Source of the DNA: Isoetes taiwanensis
Taxonomy: Eukaryota; Streptophyta; Lycopodiopsida; Isoetales; Isoetaceae
NCBI GenBank assembly: GCA_021234155.1
Contig: JAJEKV010000061.1
Span: forward strand, 1,887,950-1,951,949
DNA: 64,000 bases
Direction: 5' to 3'
Part shown: piece after piece, positions 10,050 to 22,539 of the stretch
Numbering within the stretch: the stretch's first letter is position 1
How the letters are laid out: every line of letters begins with the position of its first letter
Made by a program: the position numbers and the translations under genes
Notes under the pieces: generated by a model
Told to the model about the DNA's origin: nothing
The model's input: the letters and a program-made list of their open reading frames with translations, nothing else
The model's database searches: none

Positions 10050-12136
10050 TCAACGGCGGGTACGTTGAATGTCTTCATCAACATGGCTTGCAGCATTTAT
10101 TGCAAGCATCTCGGCCCTCACCGCCTTCGGTTGTCCTCTTCCACTTCGAATCGCATCCATGAAAGGAAACCAGAGCTTATCGATTGCGGATGTACCATCA
10201 TTACGATTCAATAGCCGCCAGTTTGAGAAGTTGTATACAAGTTTGTCCGCCTTCTTATGTAGCAAGCGATTGCGGTGACACCGTATGTACTTATAGGCAC
10301 TCCAATTCCTCTCACTTGCACTATTGGAAGATACCAAAGAGAGGATAGTCATTGCAATTGCCCGCAAGGTATCGCGAACTTGCCCATGGGCTTGCCACCA
10401 TGCATATGATTCCATATTTGGTTCCTTCTTATGACTCTCCAGTGCGTCGTGAAGCTCTTCATCTGCCCACCTTCCACTCAGGTTCTGGTATTCAGTTAAC
10501 TCGGCAATGAAAAGCTTGTAGTCCGAGCTGTTGGGATAGAACATTTTTGCAACCTTCTTCAACGAGCCCATCACTTCTTTATCTGTATGCTGGTCCATAT
10601 CGTGGTTGTGTGGGTCTAAGGCATCGCTGGCGCCATGAAGATCATTGTATGACTTCTTCCATCGCTCATTGAAGTCTTCGAGTAGTGCTTTAGCAGCTTA
10701 GCATTGTCAAATGGCGATTGGGACCATCACGCTCTAGGAAGGATTGAATGGAGTGCCAACACCTCCAGACCTTTCCAGTGCTTGCCTTCGAAGAATCAAG
10801 GGTTTTGATGGCATGACAAACAGGTTGCATGCACCTCACAACATTTTTTACACCTTTCCAAAATGTCTCCCGCCCAAGCATTTCTCGAAGGGCAGCAGCT
10901 TCTTTGTCGGTGTTTTTACGGCATTTTTCCTTTTCGCCTTCTTTCCCAATCAAAAACTCAGATGATTAAAGGTTGAGATAATCCAATCACGACACTTCAG
11001 CACTCTTTCAAGACAGATATAATTGGAACCAAACCGAAGTTTGCCCGTGATTCATGAGTGCTAGACTCTTTCCGACGCAATGACTTGTAAATGGCATAAA
11101 TTGCCGGGCTTCTTTGTGATGAATTTTACAAGCCGACGCCGCTTTAAATGGGATCTTTGAACCACGTGTGCTGTGAGAACCAGTCCTTCAGCAATAGGTT
11201 CAGTCAATGGCATTGGCAACAAGTAGCATGCAACACTGGAATAGGACTCCAATAATTGACCCGCTAGCTTGCAATTAGACGCGTTATCCATTACAACTTG
11301 AAATATTCTCTTCGGTCCAAAACTCTCTATCACGGCCTTTGTTTTCTGAAAAATCCAATCTCCCATCACTTGGTCGGGTTTTGGTTTCTACGGTTTTCAA
11401 AAATACTTCACCCCACGGATACACGATCATGAAATTAATAAGATGGTCCTTGTTTACATTGCTCCAACCATCAGTCACTAATGAAGCCGGCACGCTTGGC
11501 CACACACGACACAACTTCATCTCCACCCTCTCAACCATTTTTCCATGTATTTCATCAACCATTTTATTGTTGGCATGCTTGTATGAAGGCGGTCTAAAAA
11601 GCCGGTCCTGCTTTGGCAACTTCTTGAAGGCTTCTTTCATTGCTTTATGCTCCGTAATATGTGGAGACAACCCAAAGATATAAAATGCCTCTACAACCTT
11701 CGGTTGTGTCTTCTTCAATTGCTCGATGTTAAGCAATGATCAACCCTCTGTTGCTTAAACCGTCTTTCCACTATTTCAATTGTCTCTATCATTCTCTCTG
11801 TTCTCCGCGTGCTTATACCTATTGACCCTAGTCCGCCCTCGACGGTATATCTGTCCCAACAGGGGGTGGTATAGTTATCTTCGCCTCGCCTTACGCCCCC
11901 GCTCTTGAGTATTCAGAACTCGCGTTTTTCTCATATTATTCTTCGCTTTTTGCGATCCCATCCGGTCGAGACAATCTCTCGATGGCATCCTTTCGCAAGT
12001 CAGCAGATGCAGTACAAGTTGCGACACCGACGTCTCGTTCACGTAAGATGTGAGCTCGAATTCTTGTTGCAGAACCATTTACCGATGTGTATCCACAAAA
12101 CACACATTCCCACTCATTTGCGCCAAACTCTTTCAC
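10050..12136 (-). pseudogene. hAT-family transposase with BED finger, frameshifted
   Basis: Read from 12136 down: a BED zinc finger (WECVFCGY, TRIRAHILRERDVGVATC; 11936-12136), then at 11284-11736 the N-terminal catalytic block with SLVTDGWSNV and INFMIVYPWGEVFLKTV. At 11061-11369 VVMDNASNCKLAGQLLE carries the next acidic motif. 10690-10953 is the helical insertion domain (FWKGVKNVVRCMQPV). 10050-10598 is the C-terminal dimerisation domain (SSNSASERNWSAYKYI, NRLLHKKADKLVY). Cut-and-paste transposition of its own element is the expected role. Blocks lie in different frames with stops between, so no full protein can be made from this copy. It is a different subfamily from the transposase at 47589-59740. 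Confidence 0.85.
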
Positions 12137-12689
12137 AAACTCCCATTCTGGGCCTCTTTTCCGACCCGCAACTCCAGTACCACGACCATGTGCACGAAAA
12201 ATAGGTCCCGGGTTCGCGCCACGGGCACATACACGCAGTCCTCGCGACCTCTAGAGGTAGATGCATGACCGCCGCCGCACCTCCGTGAGGTAGATGCATG
12301 ACCGAGAGCCACCATTGCTCGGACCCGCCGACAATGTCTCTTAATCGACTCCTTGATTACACGAACTAAAGGAAGACGATATATGCAAAGGAGCAAGCTC
12401 ACAATGCATATGTTACGCCGACGTTAAATCTGGAAGAATCAAGGGGGTTGGACGGACCCTATAGGATATTCTATGGAAGCGGATGCCAACCCAAGGTTGA
12501 AAACCACTGGGGCGGAGTAAACTCACGTTCCAAATCCAACGTCGAGGCTCGCGGATCAAAAAACGACACCTCAAAGGCAAACCGTTTCCCAAGGAGTATT
12601 TTGACTCAACCCGGGCGGTCAACGCTCGAGGTGAATTCTAGGGCTAATCACGCTTTTTCTTATATATACTATTAACATTGCCACAAAAC
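12137..12689. other. Promoter-side spacer of the hAT transposase gene
   Basis: This lies between the transposase start and the right subterminal repeats. It includes a short direct repeat GAGGTAGATGCATGACC (about 12253 and 12288). The leader and promoter are expected here but no TATA box stands out. No gene is seen. Confidence 0.4.
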
Positions 12690-13146
12690 AAAGCCAAACA
12701 AGGGCGCCAAATATTTTTGCTTAGTAAATCGGGCAAAACAAAGAAAATTTTCGCGTCGACGCGAAAAGCAACTAAACCGCAGACGCTGAAAATATTTTCG
12801 CGTCGCCGGAAGATTATTTTCACGTCGCCGGTTCAAATTATTTCGCGTGACGAAAAGACTCTAAACCGCGTCTTGACGAAAAACAATTCAGCGTGCGACT
12901 ATGGATGGCCGTTTTTTAAGTCTTGCGCTTAAAATTGGTTTCAAGCGTCTGCCTTGTAATCTTTCAGACGTCTGCGAAAATATTTTCAGCGTCGCCGTTT
13001 AGTTGCTTTTCGCGACGCCGAAATTTTCAACGACGCCGAATTGTTTTTTGCCGTATTTTTTATGCTTTATACGGCAAATTTGTGCCGTATCATTCAATTC
13101 ATAATGTATTCGTGATAAAACGTCTGACGTATTGAACCTATCCCCG
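12690..13146. repeat. Right subterminal CG-motif array and terminal inverted repeat
   Basis: Copies of TTTTCGCGTCG, ATTTTCGCGTCGCCGG, TTTTCACGTCGCCGG and TTCAGCGTCGCCG repeat between 12745 and 13055 in both orientations. The element then ends in the inverted repeat GAACCTATCCCCG. This matches the composition of the left array and is the likely transposase-binding region. Confidence 0.75.
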
Positions 13147-13154
13147 GTTTGGAG
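13147..13154. repeat. Target-site duplication of the hAT-type element, right copy
   Basis: GTTTGGAG, identical to 2967-2974. Confidence 0.9.
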
Positions 13155-14954
13155 ATATTGAAGATATGCCAAGCAAACAAATATGTCGCCTCTTCAAGAA
13201 TTTTGTGGAAGCAAACAAGAAGATGGCAGCCCATGCTTTCAAAGAGAGACCCAATCGAGGAGCCACTAGATCTGGTCGGACTAGTTATTTAAGTGCAAAG
13301 GCCATGGAAGCAATGGAATCGAGAAAATTTGAGCAAGAAGAGACCTCGAGGATACTTGGCATTTTCTGATCCTCCCTAAGAAGAGCCTCTTACTTTTCAA
13401 GATGCACTCAATCATCCATGTGCAGTGATTGAAGAAAGCTATGGATCTTGAATACGAGTCTCTTATGAAGAATCAAACATGGGAACTAGCTTGCTCTTCC
13501 TTTGGAAGAAACCTTGTGAGTACCAAATGGTTATTCAAATTAAAGAAGAATGCAGCTGGTCAAGTGGAACGGTACAAGGCCAGATTTGTTGCAAGAGGAT
13601 TTTCTCAAATTGCCGGAGTCGACTTCACAGAGACCTTCTCTCCATTAGTGCGTATGACTTCAATCCGAAGTTCTTTTAGCTATGGCAGCTCCACGGAACT
13701 TAGAAGTCCATCAAATGGATGTTAAATGCGGCATTCTTACATGGAGAGTCGCAAGAGGAGATTTATATTTCTCAACCCAAGGCTATGAAGTGACTGGGCA
13801 AGAGCACCTGGTATGTAAGCTGAGGAAGGCTCTATATGGTCTTAAACAATCCCCTAGAGCGTGGTATGACCGAATTAATGGTTATTTGCTTGCTTTGGGA
13901 TTTCATAATGCTCATGCTGACTCTAATGTTTATGTACAAACTGTGGGAGATTTCTTTGTGTACATAGCATTATATGTTGATGACTGCATCCTGGTTTCCA
14001 ACAATCTTGTATTTTTGAACCAAGCAAAGAAGCAGTTATCATCTGAGTTTGAAATGACAGATATGGGTGATATCCATTATTGCCTTGGAATTCAGATTCT
14101 TCGAGATCGGGATCACGGCTGCCTAAGGATGGTGCAAACACAATACATTGATGAAGTTCTTCACAGATTGCAATCCCATCTCTACACCCATGGAGCCGAA
14201 TCTAAAACTTACTTCTAACATGAGACCCAATACACAAGCCGAGCAAGATGCTATGAAGAACATCCCATATCGGCATGCAGTAGGTTGTCTTATTTATTTG
14301 GCTGTATGTACAAGACCAGACATTTCATTTGCAGTGGGAGCTGTTAGTCAATTTCTTGACAACCCAGGGCCACAACACTGGGTGGCCGTCAAGCATATCA
14401 TGCGCTATTTGCAAGCTACAAGGGAGTATGCTTTAATTTATCAAGCTGGTTCTGCCCCTTTTGTCTTGAAAGGGTACTTCGATGCGATTGGGGAGTTGGA
14501 GACTAGAAGATCCACATCTGCATTTATTTTCTTACTTGGTGACTGTGTGGTTTCTTGGCACATCAAGAAGCAAACTAGTGTAGCTCTTTCTAGCACTGAA
14601 GCAGAGTATTATGCCGCAGGATCAGCCACTCAAGAGGCAATTTGGCTTCGTCGATTACTCCAAGATGTCTTGCTGGAGCAACATATACCAACTCCATTAT
14701 ATTGTGATAATAGAAGTGCTATTGCCTTGGCACTCTCCCCTGCAAAGTTTCATGGCAGAACTCGGCATATTGATATTTGTCATCACTTTATTCGAGAGCA
14801 TGTGAACAATGGTGTGATAGATCTAAAATTCTGTTCTACTGAAGATATGTTAGCAGACTTATTAACCAAGGCTCTTGGTCGTGATAAGTTTCAACATGAT
14901 CGAGGATTATTGAAGATACTCAAATTTGACATCAAGATCATAGATCCTGGCTGA
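13155..14954 (+). pseudogene. copia reverse transcriptase and RNase H, frameshifted
   Basis: This is the 3' half of copia pol. 13429-13670 reads NQTWELACSS, then VSTKWLFKLKKNAAGQVERY and ARFVARGFSQ (RT fingers). 13682-14218 reads KALYGLKQSPRAWYDRI and the active site ALYVDDCILVSN (about 13969-14004). 14148-14954 is RNase H with SSTEAEYYAAGSATQEAIWL, the [16 protein letters not shown] block and the C-terminal [12 protein letters not shown]. Three frame changes (near 13370-13430, 13680 and 14150) break the polyprotein, although each block is well preserved. The stop at 14952 precedes the polypurine tract. Confidence 0.9.
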
Positions 14955-14962
14955 AGTGGGAG

Positions 14963-15361
14963 TATTGAAATATCAGCATAGAATCTACGATTAGGATTAG
15001 AGTGTCCACGTGGCAGTCCAAGAGTCTCATCTGTCCGATGCCCAAAACTATACCTGTAATATTTTTTGTTACGTTGAAGAAGAGATCTGCATTGCATTCT
15101 AGTTATCTCTGACTCCCTTAATTATCAGAATTATAATCTGAGATCTGTGCAAAAACAAGCATTGTTACAATTCCGGCAAGCAAGCAAAGATATCTTGCTT
15201 CTGTTCATACTTTGTACAAAAAGTAAAATCAAGGAAAAATTGTTAAATATAATGAAAGACTTCTCTTATTGTATACCATCTTTCTTTTATTGCTTGCAAG
15301 CTTTTGTTTTGGCATTTCACAATCGATGCATCGTGTTTGCTTCAACATAGATTCTCTAACA
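14963..15361 (+). repeat. copia 3' LTR, copy 1
   Basis: A 399-bp repeat follows the purine-rich GAAGTGGGAG. It starts TATTGAAATATC (TG changed to TA) and ends CTCTAACA. Copies of equal length at 22141-22539 and 39137-39535 have the same flanking sequence on both sides. They are therefore segmental copies of one LTR, not independent insertions or an LTR pair. Confidence 0.85.
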
Positions 15362-16560
15362 AAGAGTTGAACTCTGTTGAAAAATCTAAATTTGAGCTTG
15401 GGATTCCTAATTAGAAGTTGGGCTTCTCATAGTTTTGAGGTCGTAATAAATTTTCTTTTTTCCTTCTTTAGGAAAAAGAAACTCTCTTTTGTTCATTTAT
15501 ATACTATATGCAGCCCTCCAAAAATGGCTTAAGAACTTTGGATGAGACAGTAACTTTTAAGGAAGTTGGTTATCGCCTAGTCCTAGTTTGATTCGTTTAT
15601 TCCAAGTATTATGGCGTCACGTTCAAGTTTTATTCCCAACCATTGATCTGGCGAATATTCTAGGTATTGTGCCAGATCAATGGCCATTAGAATTTTGAGA
15701 GAAAAATTGCATGCCAATGTCAATGGTGTAGAACGAACCTATGGATGCAACGGAAAAAAAAAGGAAGCCAACATAAAAAAAACCCAATGGTGCCAATAAA
15801 TTTCTTTTGCACCCCGGCCCCCGCCATAGTATAAACCGGCGGGGCCTTACATATAAGCGCCGCCATAGCCAAGGAAGCAACAAGCAAGGCATTTAGGGAA
15901 AACACGAAAAGTGAGCTAGCCCGTGAGCCCCAAATGATTGAAACCCGTGATTTCACATAGTGATTCAAATCTAGATTTCAAATCTGGATTCAAAACAGAG
16001 ATGGAGAGAACCAATCAGACCAGATAAGCATGTTTCAAGCCATAGATCTGAACATAAAGAACCAAATAAGAACATAAAACCTCAATACGATCCAACCCGA
16101 TTCGAACCGGTCAGAGTCCAAAATCCGAAGCGATCTGTGGTTTTATTGGCGGCTGCTAGGAAAAAAGGAAAGAAGGAGATCGAAATTGTTAGTCAAAGGT
16201 AATTTCCAGGGGAACGAAGCTTCAAACATTCGGATCCGCACTGCTTGTCATCGCTCCTACACAGGACCAGAAAAATAAAGCCCCTGCAAATTCCCTTCTC
16301 AAAGCTGCCATAGCCTAGCTCGAACACACTAGCTCAGCTCTGGATCGAACTCTGGATCTAGCTAGCTTGGCTCTAGATCTAGCTAGGTCAAGAAACAACT
16401 TAAATGGCCAAGAAAAGGCCTCCTCTCTGCTGCCGGAATGCCTGATGCGCTCCTACAGCAGCCCCACCTGCATAATCAATATAGAAGCTATAACCATAAC
16501 GAATCTCAATGAACTGCACTAGTCCAAATTCATCCTTCAGGAGACCTGCAAAAAGAAGAA
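15362..16560. other. Non-coding flank of the copia LTR, unit 1
   Basis: This stretch is shared with 22540-23750 and 39536-40750. It contains no supported gene. A foldback at about 15640-15682 pairs TTGATCTGGCGAATATT with its degraded complement. CTAGATCTAGCTAG-type palindromes occur at about 16327-16390. Confidence 0.5.
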
Positions 16561-17140
16561 ACAACGTATACACGCATTCTTGGCACAAAGGCCAGTATAT
16601 TCTAGGCACGAGGGCCACCACCCCAAGTCACATCACCATTCCTTGTAACGAAGGCCACTATATCCTTGGCACAAGGACCACCATGCCAAATCACAAACAC
16701 CATTATGTGACACGAGGGCCATTATTCTCCACCCAAAGACCTTCCATACGAACTCTCCAAATCTATACATGGACCATCCTGACAATTGAGCAAAAAATAT
16801 TTCCAAACATGATTGCCTTCCCTTAATCTATATATGATACATCTATATAAGAAACAACTCCATGAGACAACTAGTGCCTACAGGTCCATGCCATCTCCAA
16901 GCCAAACGGACGTGAGGATAAGCGCATCCATGTCGATCAATCTCTATCTACAACCTGCAAAAAACATCAGTGCAACATTCATAGGGAACGAGGCCCCTAT
17001 CCTAGGCAGGAGGACCATAAGATTTTGACATGAGGGCGAACACCCATGACATGATGTCTACCACAAAATCCACATCTCTCCCCACTACTCTCTCCCCACT
17101 ACCTGGCACGAGAGCTACATGTCATTGGCACGAGGACCAT
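16561..17140. repeat. Degenerate GGCACGAGGRCCACC minisatellite
   Basis: The motif GGCACRAGGRCCACC recurs about every 40-50 bp at 16580-16740 and again at about 17105-17145 and 17508. Examples are GGCACGAGGGCCACC, GGCACAAGGACCACC and GGCACGAGGACCATC. It is present only in unit 1. Non-coding. Confidence 0.6.
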
Positions 17141-17192
17141 CACAAAATCCTCGAATGAAAAGAAAGATGAAATACAAAAGCACGCCAAAGGA

Positions 17193-17351
<159 letters not shown>

Positions 17352-17565
17352 TAGTTTTAACGTCACGCCACTAGGCAGCATCCAACTGGACATGTGACCA
17401 CACACCACACTACATTGCTCGGTTGGGCCCTGCCCCCAACCACCTTACATTGCGTCTGTTGGGAGATCGCCAATCATGAAAAGAGAGTCCTCGCAATATC
17501 AAAGCTTAGCACGAGGACCACCAAATATCCCACAAGAACTCAAGATCAACAAGGCTAAAAAACTC

Positions 17566-17645
17566 AAATGGAGGGGGAGGGGGAGGGGAGGGGAGGGGGG
17601 AGGGGAGGGGGAGGGAGGGGGAGGGGAGGGGGGGAGGGGGGGGAC
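17566..17645. repeat. G-rich polypurine tract (GGGGAGGGGGA)n
   Basis: About 80 bp of almost pure purine on the plus strand, with many runs of 4-8 guanines. It could form G-quadruplex or triplex DNA. It lies only in unit 1. Confidence 0.9.
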
Positions 17646-17780
17646 AGGGACCACAAAAGGGGAGGCTCAAAGACGGCTGATGAAAACAATAGAGATGCAA
17701 AAAGGCTATAAATACTCTAGTGACTAGCCTCAAGAAGCGGATTTATCTGCTAATCTTGAAACGCAGATAAATCATACTTC
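17640..17780. repeat. Dispersed 140-bp repeat, copy 1
   Basis: This matches 43259-43398 (both carry GGGGAGGCTCAAAGACGG and the inverted pair ATTTATCTGC/GCAGATAAAT). At the second site it abuts the truncated kinase-bearing element. Confidence 0.8.
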
Positions 17781-19019
17781 TAGAGCCTAGTTGAGCACAC
17801 TCTGAATACAAATCAACACCACAACCACTATGCTGAAAAAAAGAGGCAGAAAAAGAAGGTGCTCGCTCACTCAAGAAAAACCAATGAATCTTGAAAACTC
17901 AAAATTTTAGTTCCATCAGCGAGCAAGGCGATGACCCATTCAAGGAAAAATCAAGAGACCTCAAAAAGTTACAATTACAGCTACAAAGGTCCAAACCATC
18001 AAAACTCCATGGCAAAGCCCATATCATGTGTCAAATGCCAAAACAAACTACGATGCAACCAACAAAACAAAACTACCACTCAAAATGAGAAAGAGGTCTA
18101 AAGTGTATAAAGTAATATAGAGCAAAATTAGAAGTACAATGCTAAAGAACTCAAAATGAAGGCCCACCTCCCTAAAACAAAGCCATGCCTACAAACTGAA
18201 ATGGAGAGAAAAAAAACTCGAACATAAAAGTCCAAACAGGCTACCAACAAGTAGTACAACTCAAAAGACACCGATAAAGGAAACCTTACTAACATAAGAC
18301 ACTAGGACCAACTAATATAGAGACCATTCTATTAACTTCAAGTGGCAATCAACTAAGAAGCAACCAAAATTTCTACACCACTATACCACAACCACCAACA
18401 GGTTAAAACCCTAACAACCAATAATACTAGAAGAAAGGAAAGAGAAACGAATCCAATGTGTAGGGACAAAATAGGTGAAATAGCCCCTACAAAACTCCAA
18501 TATCACAAATTTAACAACTAAAGGGAAGAAAAGGTAAAACTATGCCATATCTAACTAAACCTGCACAAACCTAGAAGGCATTCAACCCCAAGAACCTTGA
18601 AATCAAGCCCCAAAGAGTCTTGTCAAAACAACCAAAAGGAAGATTCAAACTCCAAGCCTTCCAACAATTGACACCATTTCTGAGCAGACACCATCAATTT
18701 AGGTTCCTGAGGCCACTACGGCAGGTGATACAAGGTGTCAACAACTCATAACATCTAATGAATCAAGAAAGATGAGCATAATGTTGAAAAGGACAACAAT
18801 GCCAGCCCCTGTGGGCACCAACATAGCGCAATAGTCTAGAAAAACTACATATGATTTCTACGAAGGTGAGCTATAGCTAACCACAACAATTTTATTTTAT
18901 TTTATTTTTTACGTAAGAGGACAGAACTCAACGATAACTGCCTTAACAATGCCAAAGAAACTATTCTGACGTATCTAAGGGACCCAAGTGGTCCACGGAA
19001 AAAAGGAAACCGACTAGGG
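17781..19019. other. Non-coding flank of unit 1
   Basis: A-rich DNA with no supported gene. From about 18592 onward it is shared with unit 2 (from about 23757). Confidence 0.5.
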
Positions 19020-19450
19020 AAAATAAAGACAAGGCAAGGACAAAATTGAACCAAAGAGCCTAACAACTCAAAGTGTCTTGCTATAAAATCCACAAGGGCT
19101 TGAGTATCCATATGCTAAGTGAAGATTGTACCATCAAGCTGAAGGGAACCACATGCTAAGTGAAAATTGCACCATTTAGGCTACTAGAAAACACTCACAA
19201 ATTGCAGACATCATGCTCAATAACATACTCAATAGGGGCAATAAAGATAAGGCAAGGACAAAATTGAACAAAGAGCCCAACAATTGCTTATTAAAAATCC
19301 ACAAGGGCTTAAATATCCATATGCTAAGTGAAGGTTGTACCATCAGGCTTAAGGGAACCACATGCTAAGTGAAAATTGTACCATCGTAGCTACTAATAAA
19401 CACTCACAAGATGCAGACAACATGCTCAAGAACAACAACATACTCAGTAT
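19020..19450. repeat. Two tandem ~217-bp repeats in unit 1
   Basis: The two copies share AAGGCAAGGACAAAATTGAA, then a segment with two CATATGCTAAGTGAA-like motifs per copy, then AACACTCACAARATGCAGAC. The same pair is present at about 24182-24612 in unit 2. No coding signal. Confidence 0.75.
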
Positions 19451-21494
19451 GAATGGGTACTTGCTGCTCAAGACCGTATCTAGAAATGGACAAGCGAGGA
19501 CAAATTGCTTAAAAGAACCACTAATACCTACTAAACACATGAGATGTCACACTCCAAGCAAAATTATGCCATAATAACTAATGAACACTCGTGAGATGTG
19601 GACCACACAATCTAACACAAATCAAATGTCTACTTACTTGCTGCTTAGAACTGTATCCAGAATGCACACTTCTAACTCCCACTCTTGCAAAACTCCCACT
19701 CTTGCAAAAAGCTAAAACTAATGACATCTGGACAATCAAAAGTAAAAAGCAAAGAAATACTACTACCGGTCAAAGTTACTACGTGATAAAAAAGCAACAC
19801 CTAATGCACTACAATAAATACACGATAAAACAGACTTAGACAAGGATGTCCAACAAAATCAAAGTGATGTGGCATAAACTTGTTCAACCATTTCAAGAGT
19901 TACCTATATCGTCAGCATCAACAAAAGGTAAGCACACATTATAAAATCAAAGTCACATACATGTATCCATATGTTATCTATCTAGCCATCATAAACAAAG
20001 ACAAGAAGGTAAGCACATATTATAAAAATCAATGTCGCATGCATGTATCCATCTATTCATGCGCAAAAAATGTTAGTTCACAACACATTACAAACTGCCA
20101 TGGACTATTAGTTTATGAGCATGGTTCTGCAGTGTACTACATCTCTTGCGGTTTGCAGGGCTCAGCTCATAGCTCCAACACCACGGTGGAGAATCCAGCA
20201 TCATACATATCCATCTAAGGCCATGGTTGTTGAATCACGAGGAGACAATACGAAGGCAGCTATGCAGGAAAAACAAGATAACAGCTGCACTTCCACTTGT
20301 CAAAATGCTTTGCACAATGTTCTGAAGATCAATACAAGCTGGGATGCAAATAACACAAATGGTAAACGGTCAAACACAAACTGAAAAGCCTTAGCAGATT
20401 TAGACAGATGGGAAAGAGACCATCATTAAGCAGGAATCTACATCTATCAAAATCTCACAGCAAGTACTGTGTGTATGTAGAACTGAAAACTGTCCAGTAA
20501 CATAAACTATAACAATTGTGATGAAGTCAAATCCTGCCAGAAAAGCATTTACTTCATAGTGATGTGAAGCTTGGACTATAGAAATAGATTACCACAAATA
20601 GACTGGCACAAACTCCAAGGAAGAGAGACATTGGAATTGCTGATCAAGCGATACAAATAACACCTGCAAGAGAGACTGTAATATCGGTCGGCCATGGATA
20701 TGTAAAATTCACAGGAATAGATGACAATACTGCTGGATATTCTGACAAGCATGAGAGCATGAGGGCACAATAGTTCAGCCAAGAAGCCGCATCAAGCTAT
20801 GTTCATCTATCTCATCACATCTTCCCTATCTCAACAAATCGGAAAGCATGCTAATAGCAAAGTGGCAACCAAACCTATGACCGGAAAAAATACTATGCTA
20901 GACCAACAGAAAAGCAAGGAGAAGAGTGACTAAGGATGGGCAAGGAGAAGAGTAACCAAGGACATAAGGGACGACGACTTCAAAGAAGAGACAACAAAAT
21001 GCCAGATTACAGAATGTGGACCACTATAAGAATCAAAGAATCAAAGAGGGAAGAAATGGGGGCAAAAGAGGAATAAGGCAAGCAATGGCATGGGAGCAAA
21101 CAGATCCAGAATGACTACTACAAAAATCCGTGAACCAACATAAGAAGATTGCCAAAACAATTGCCAATTATCCCAAAACTTCTGATAGGCCATCATGACA
21201 AGTCTTCAGAGATCAACTAAACTCAAATAAAATGAATATGAGACAACTTATAGGCTTACCGAGATCACAGGAACTAACCTTACTGAAGGGCTGCCTTAGG
21301 CTCAAGAAACACCAATATTAAATGAAGTTAGCCATCTCCAGACACGTCCATAGCCAGTACTATCCATGAGTTTGCAATCTTCTAGGTGAACGTATCTTCA
21401 GACACTGCAATAGATTTAGTACGAGCCACCAATTGCAGCACAACATCATACTCCAAGCTCTGAACAAATGCATTCTAGATTGAAGCTAGCCTCA
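19451..21494. other. Non-coding remainder of unit 1
   Basis: This stretch includes an ~80-bp tandem duplication (19925-20065, sharing GTAAGCACA and ATGCATGTATCCAT). The rest is low-complexity A-rich sequence without a supported gene. It is repeated in unit 2. Confidence 0.5.
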
Positions 21495-21517
21495 GTAAAA
21501 TTCTCTACTCCCATTAG

Positions 21518-22132
21518 CTGTTAGTCAATTTCTTGACAACCCAGGGCCACAACACTGGGTGGCCGTCAAGCATATCATGCGCTATTTGCAAGCTACAAGG
21601 GAGTATGCTTTAATTTATCAAGCTGGTTCTGCCCCTTTTGTCTTGAAAGGGTACTTTCGGATGCATTGGGGGGGAGTTGGAGACTAGAAGATCCACATCT
21701 GCATTTATTTTCTTACTTGGTGACTGTGTGGTTTCTTGGCACATCAAGAAGCAAACTAGTGTAGCTCTTTCTAGCACTGAAGCAGAGTATTATGCCGCAG
21801 GATCAGCCACTTAAGAGGCAATTTGGCTTCGTCGACTCCAAGATGTCTTGCTGGAGCAACATATACCAACTCCATTATATTGTGATAATAGAAGTGCTAT
21901 TGCCTTGGCACTCTCCACTGCAAAGTTTCATGGCAGAACTCGGCATATTGATATTCGTCATCACTTTATTCGAGAGCATGTGAACAATGGTGTGATAGAT
22001 CTAAAATTCTGTTCTACTGAAGATATGTTAGCAGACTTATTAACCAAGGCTCTTGGTCGTGATAAGTTTCAACATGATCGAGGATTATTGAAGATACTCA
22101 AATTTGACATCAAGATCATAGATCCTGGCTGA
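21518..22132 (+). pseudogene. copia RNase H fragment, unit 2
   Basis: This is a copy of the RNase H end of pol, beginning mid-gene at the array joint. It has a stop at the TAAGAGGCA codon after SATQ (about 21811), a lost codon pair near 21836, and frame changes near 21650-21670. The C-terminal 94 codons (21848-22132, ending [12 protein letters not shown]) remain open. Confidence 0.85.
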
Positions 22133-22140
22133 AGTGGGAG

Positions 22141-22539
22141 TATTGAAATATCAGCATAGAATCTACGATTAGGATTAGAGTGTCCACGTGGCAGTCCAAG
22201 AGTCGCATCTGTCCGATGCCCAAAACTATACCTGTAATATTTTTTGTTACGTTGAAGAAGAGATCTGCATTGCATTCTAGTTATCTCTGACTCCCTTAAT
22301 TATCAGAATTATAATCTGAGATCTGTGCAAAAACAAGCATTGTTACAATTCCGGCAAGCAAGCAAAGATATCTTGCTTCTGTTCATACTTTGTACAAAAA
22401 GTAAAATCAAGGAAAAATTGTTAAATATAATGAAAGACTTCTCTTATTGTATACCATCTTTCTTTTATTGCTTGCAAGCTTTTGTTTTGGCATTTCACAA
22501 TCGATGCATCGTGTTTGCTTCAACATAGATTCTCTAACA
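22141..22539 (+). repeat. copia 3' LTR, copy 2
   Basis: 399 bp, nearly identical to 14963-15361 and with the same flanks, so it was copied with the tandem unit. Confidence 0.85.

Larger units (their letters stand above)
2975..13146 (-). mobile_element. 10.2-kb hAT-type DNA transposon carrying kinase and RING-like cargo
   Basis: The termini are CGGGATAGGTTC (2975) and GAACCTATCCCCG (ending 13146), an imperfect terminal inverted repeat flanked by the 8-bp duplication GTTTGGAG. Both ends carry dense CG-rich subterminal repeats. Strand is given for the transposase (minus, 10050-12136). The plus strand carries a protein-kinase gene (about 4310-6032) and a coiled-coil/RING-like gene (6327-7545). 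The interior also holds foldback DNA (7858-8640) and a palindromic tandem array (8833-9513). The element interrupts copia pol and is therefore younger than it. Ten kilobases is large for a hAT element and is explained by the cargo. A homologous end and kinase gene recur at 43399-47203. Confidence 0.85.
439..15361 (+). mobile_element. Ty1/copia LTR retrotransposon, split by a hAT-type element
   Basis: Domains run in Ty1/copia order: gag, zinc knuckle, GAG-pre-integrase, integrase (439-2966), then reverse transcriptase, RNase H, polypurine tract and 3' LTR (13155-15361). The 5' LTR is not in the window because Helitron A joins at gag. The 10-kb insertion at 2975-13146 is bordered by the 8-bp repeat GTTTGGAG. 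Deleting it and one repeat copy gives a continuous reading frame across the junction (S-V-P-M-F-G-D-I-E-D-M-P). Frameshifts and stops elsewhere show the element is dead. Its 3' part was later amplified in the downstream tandem array. Confidence 0.9.
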
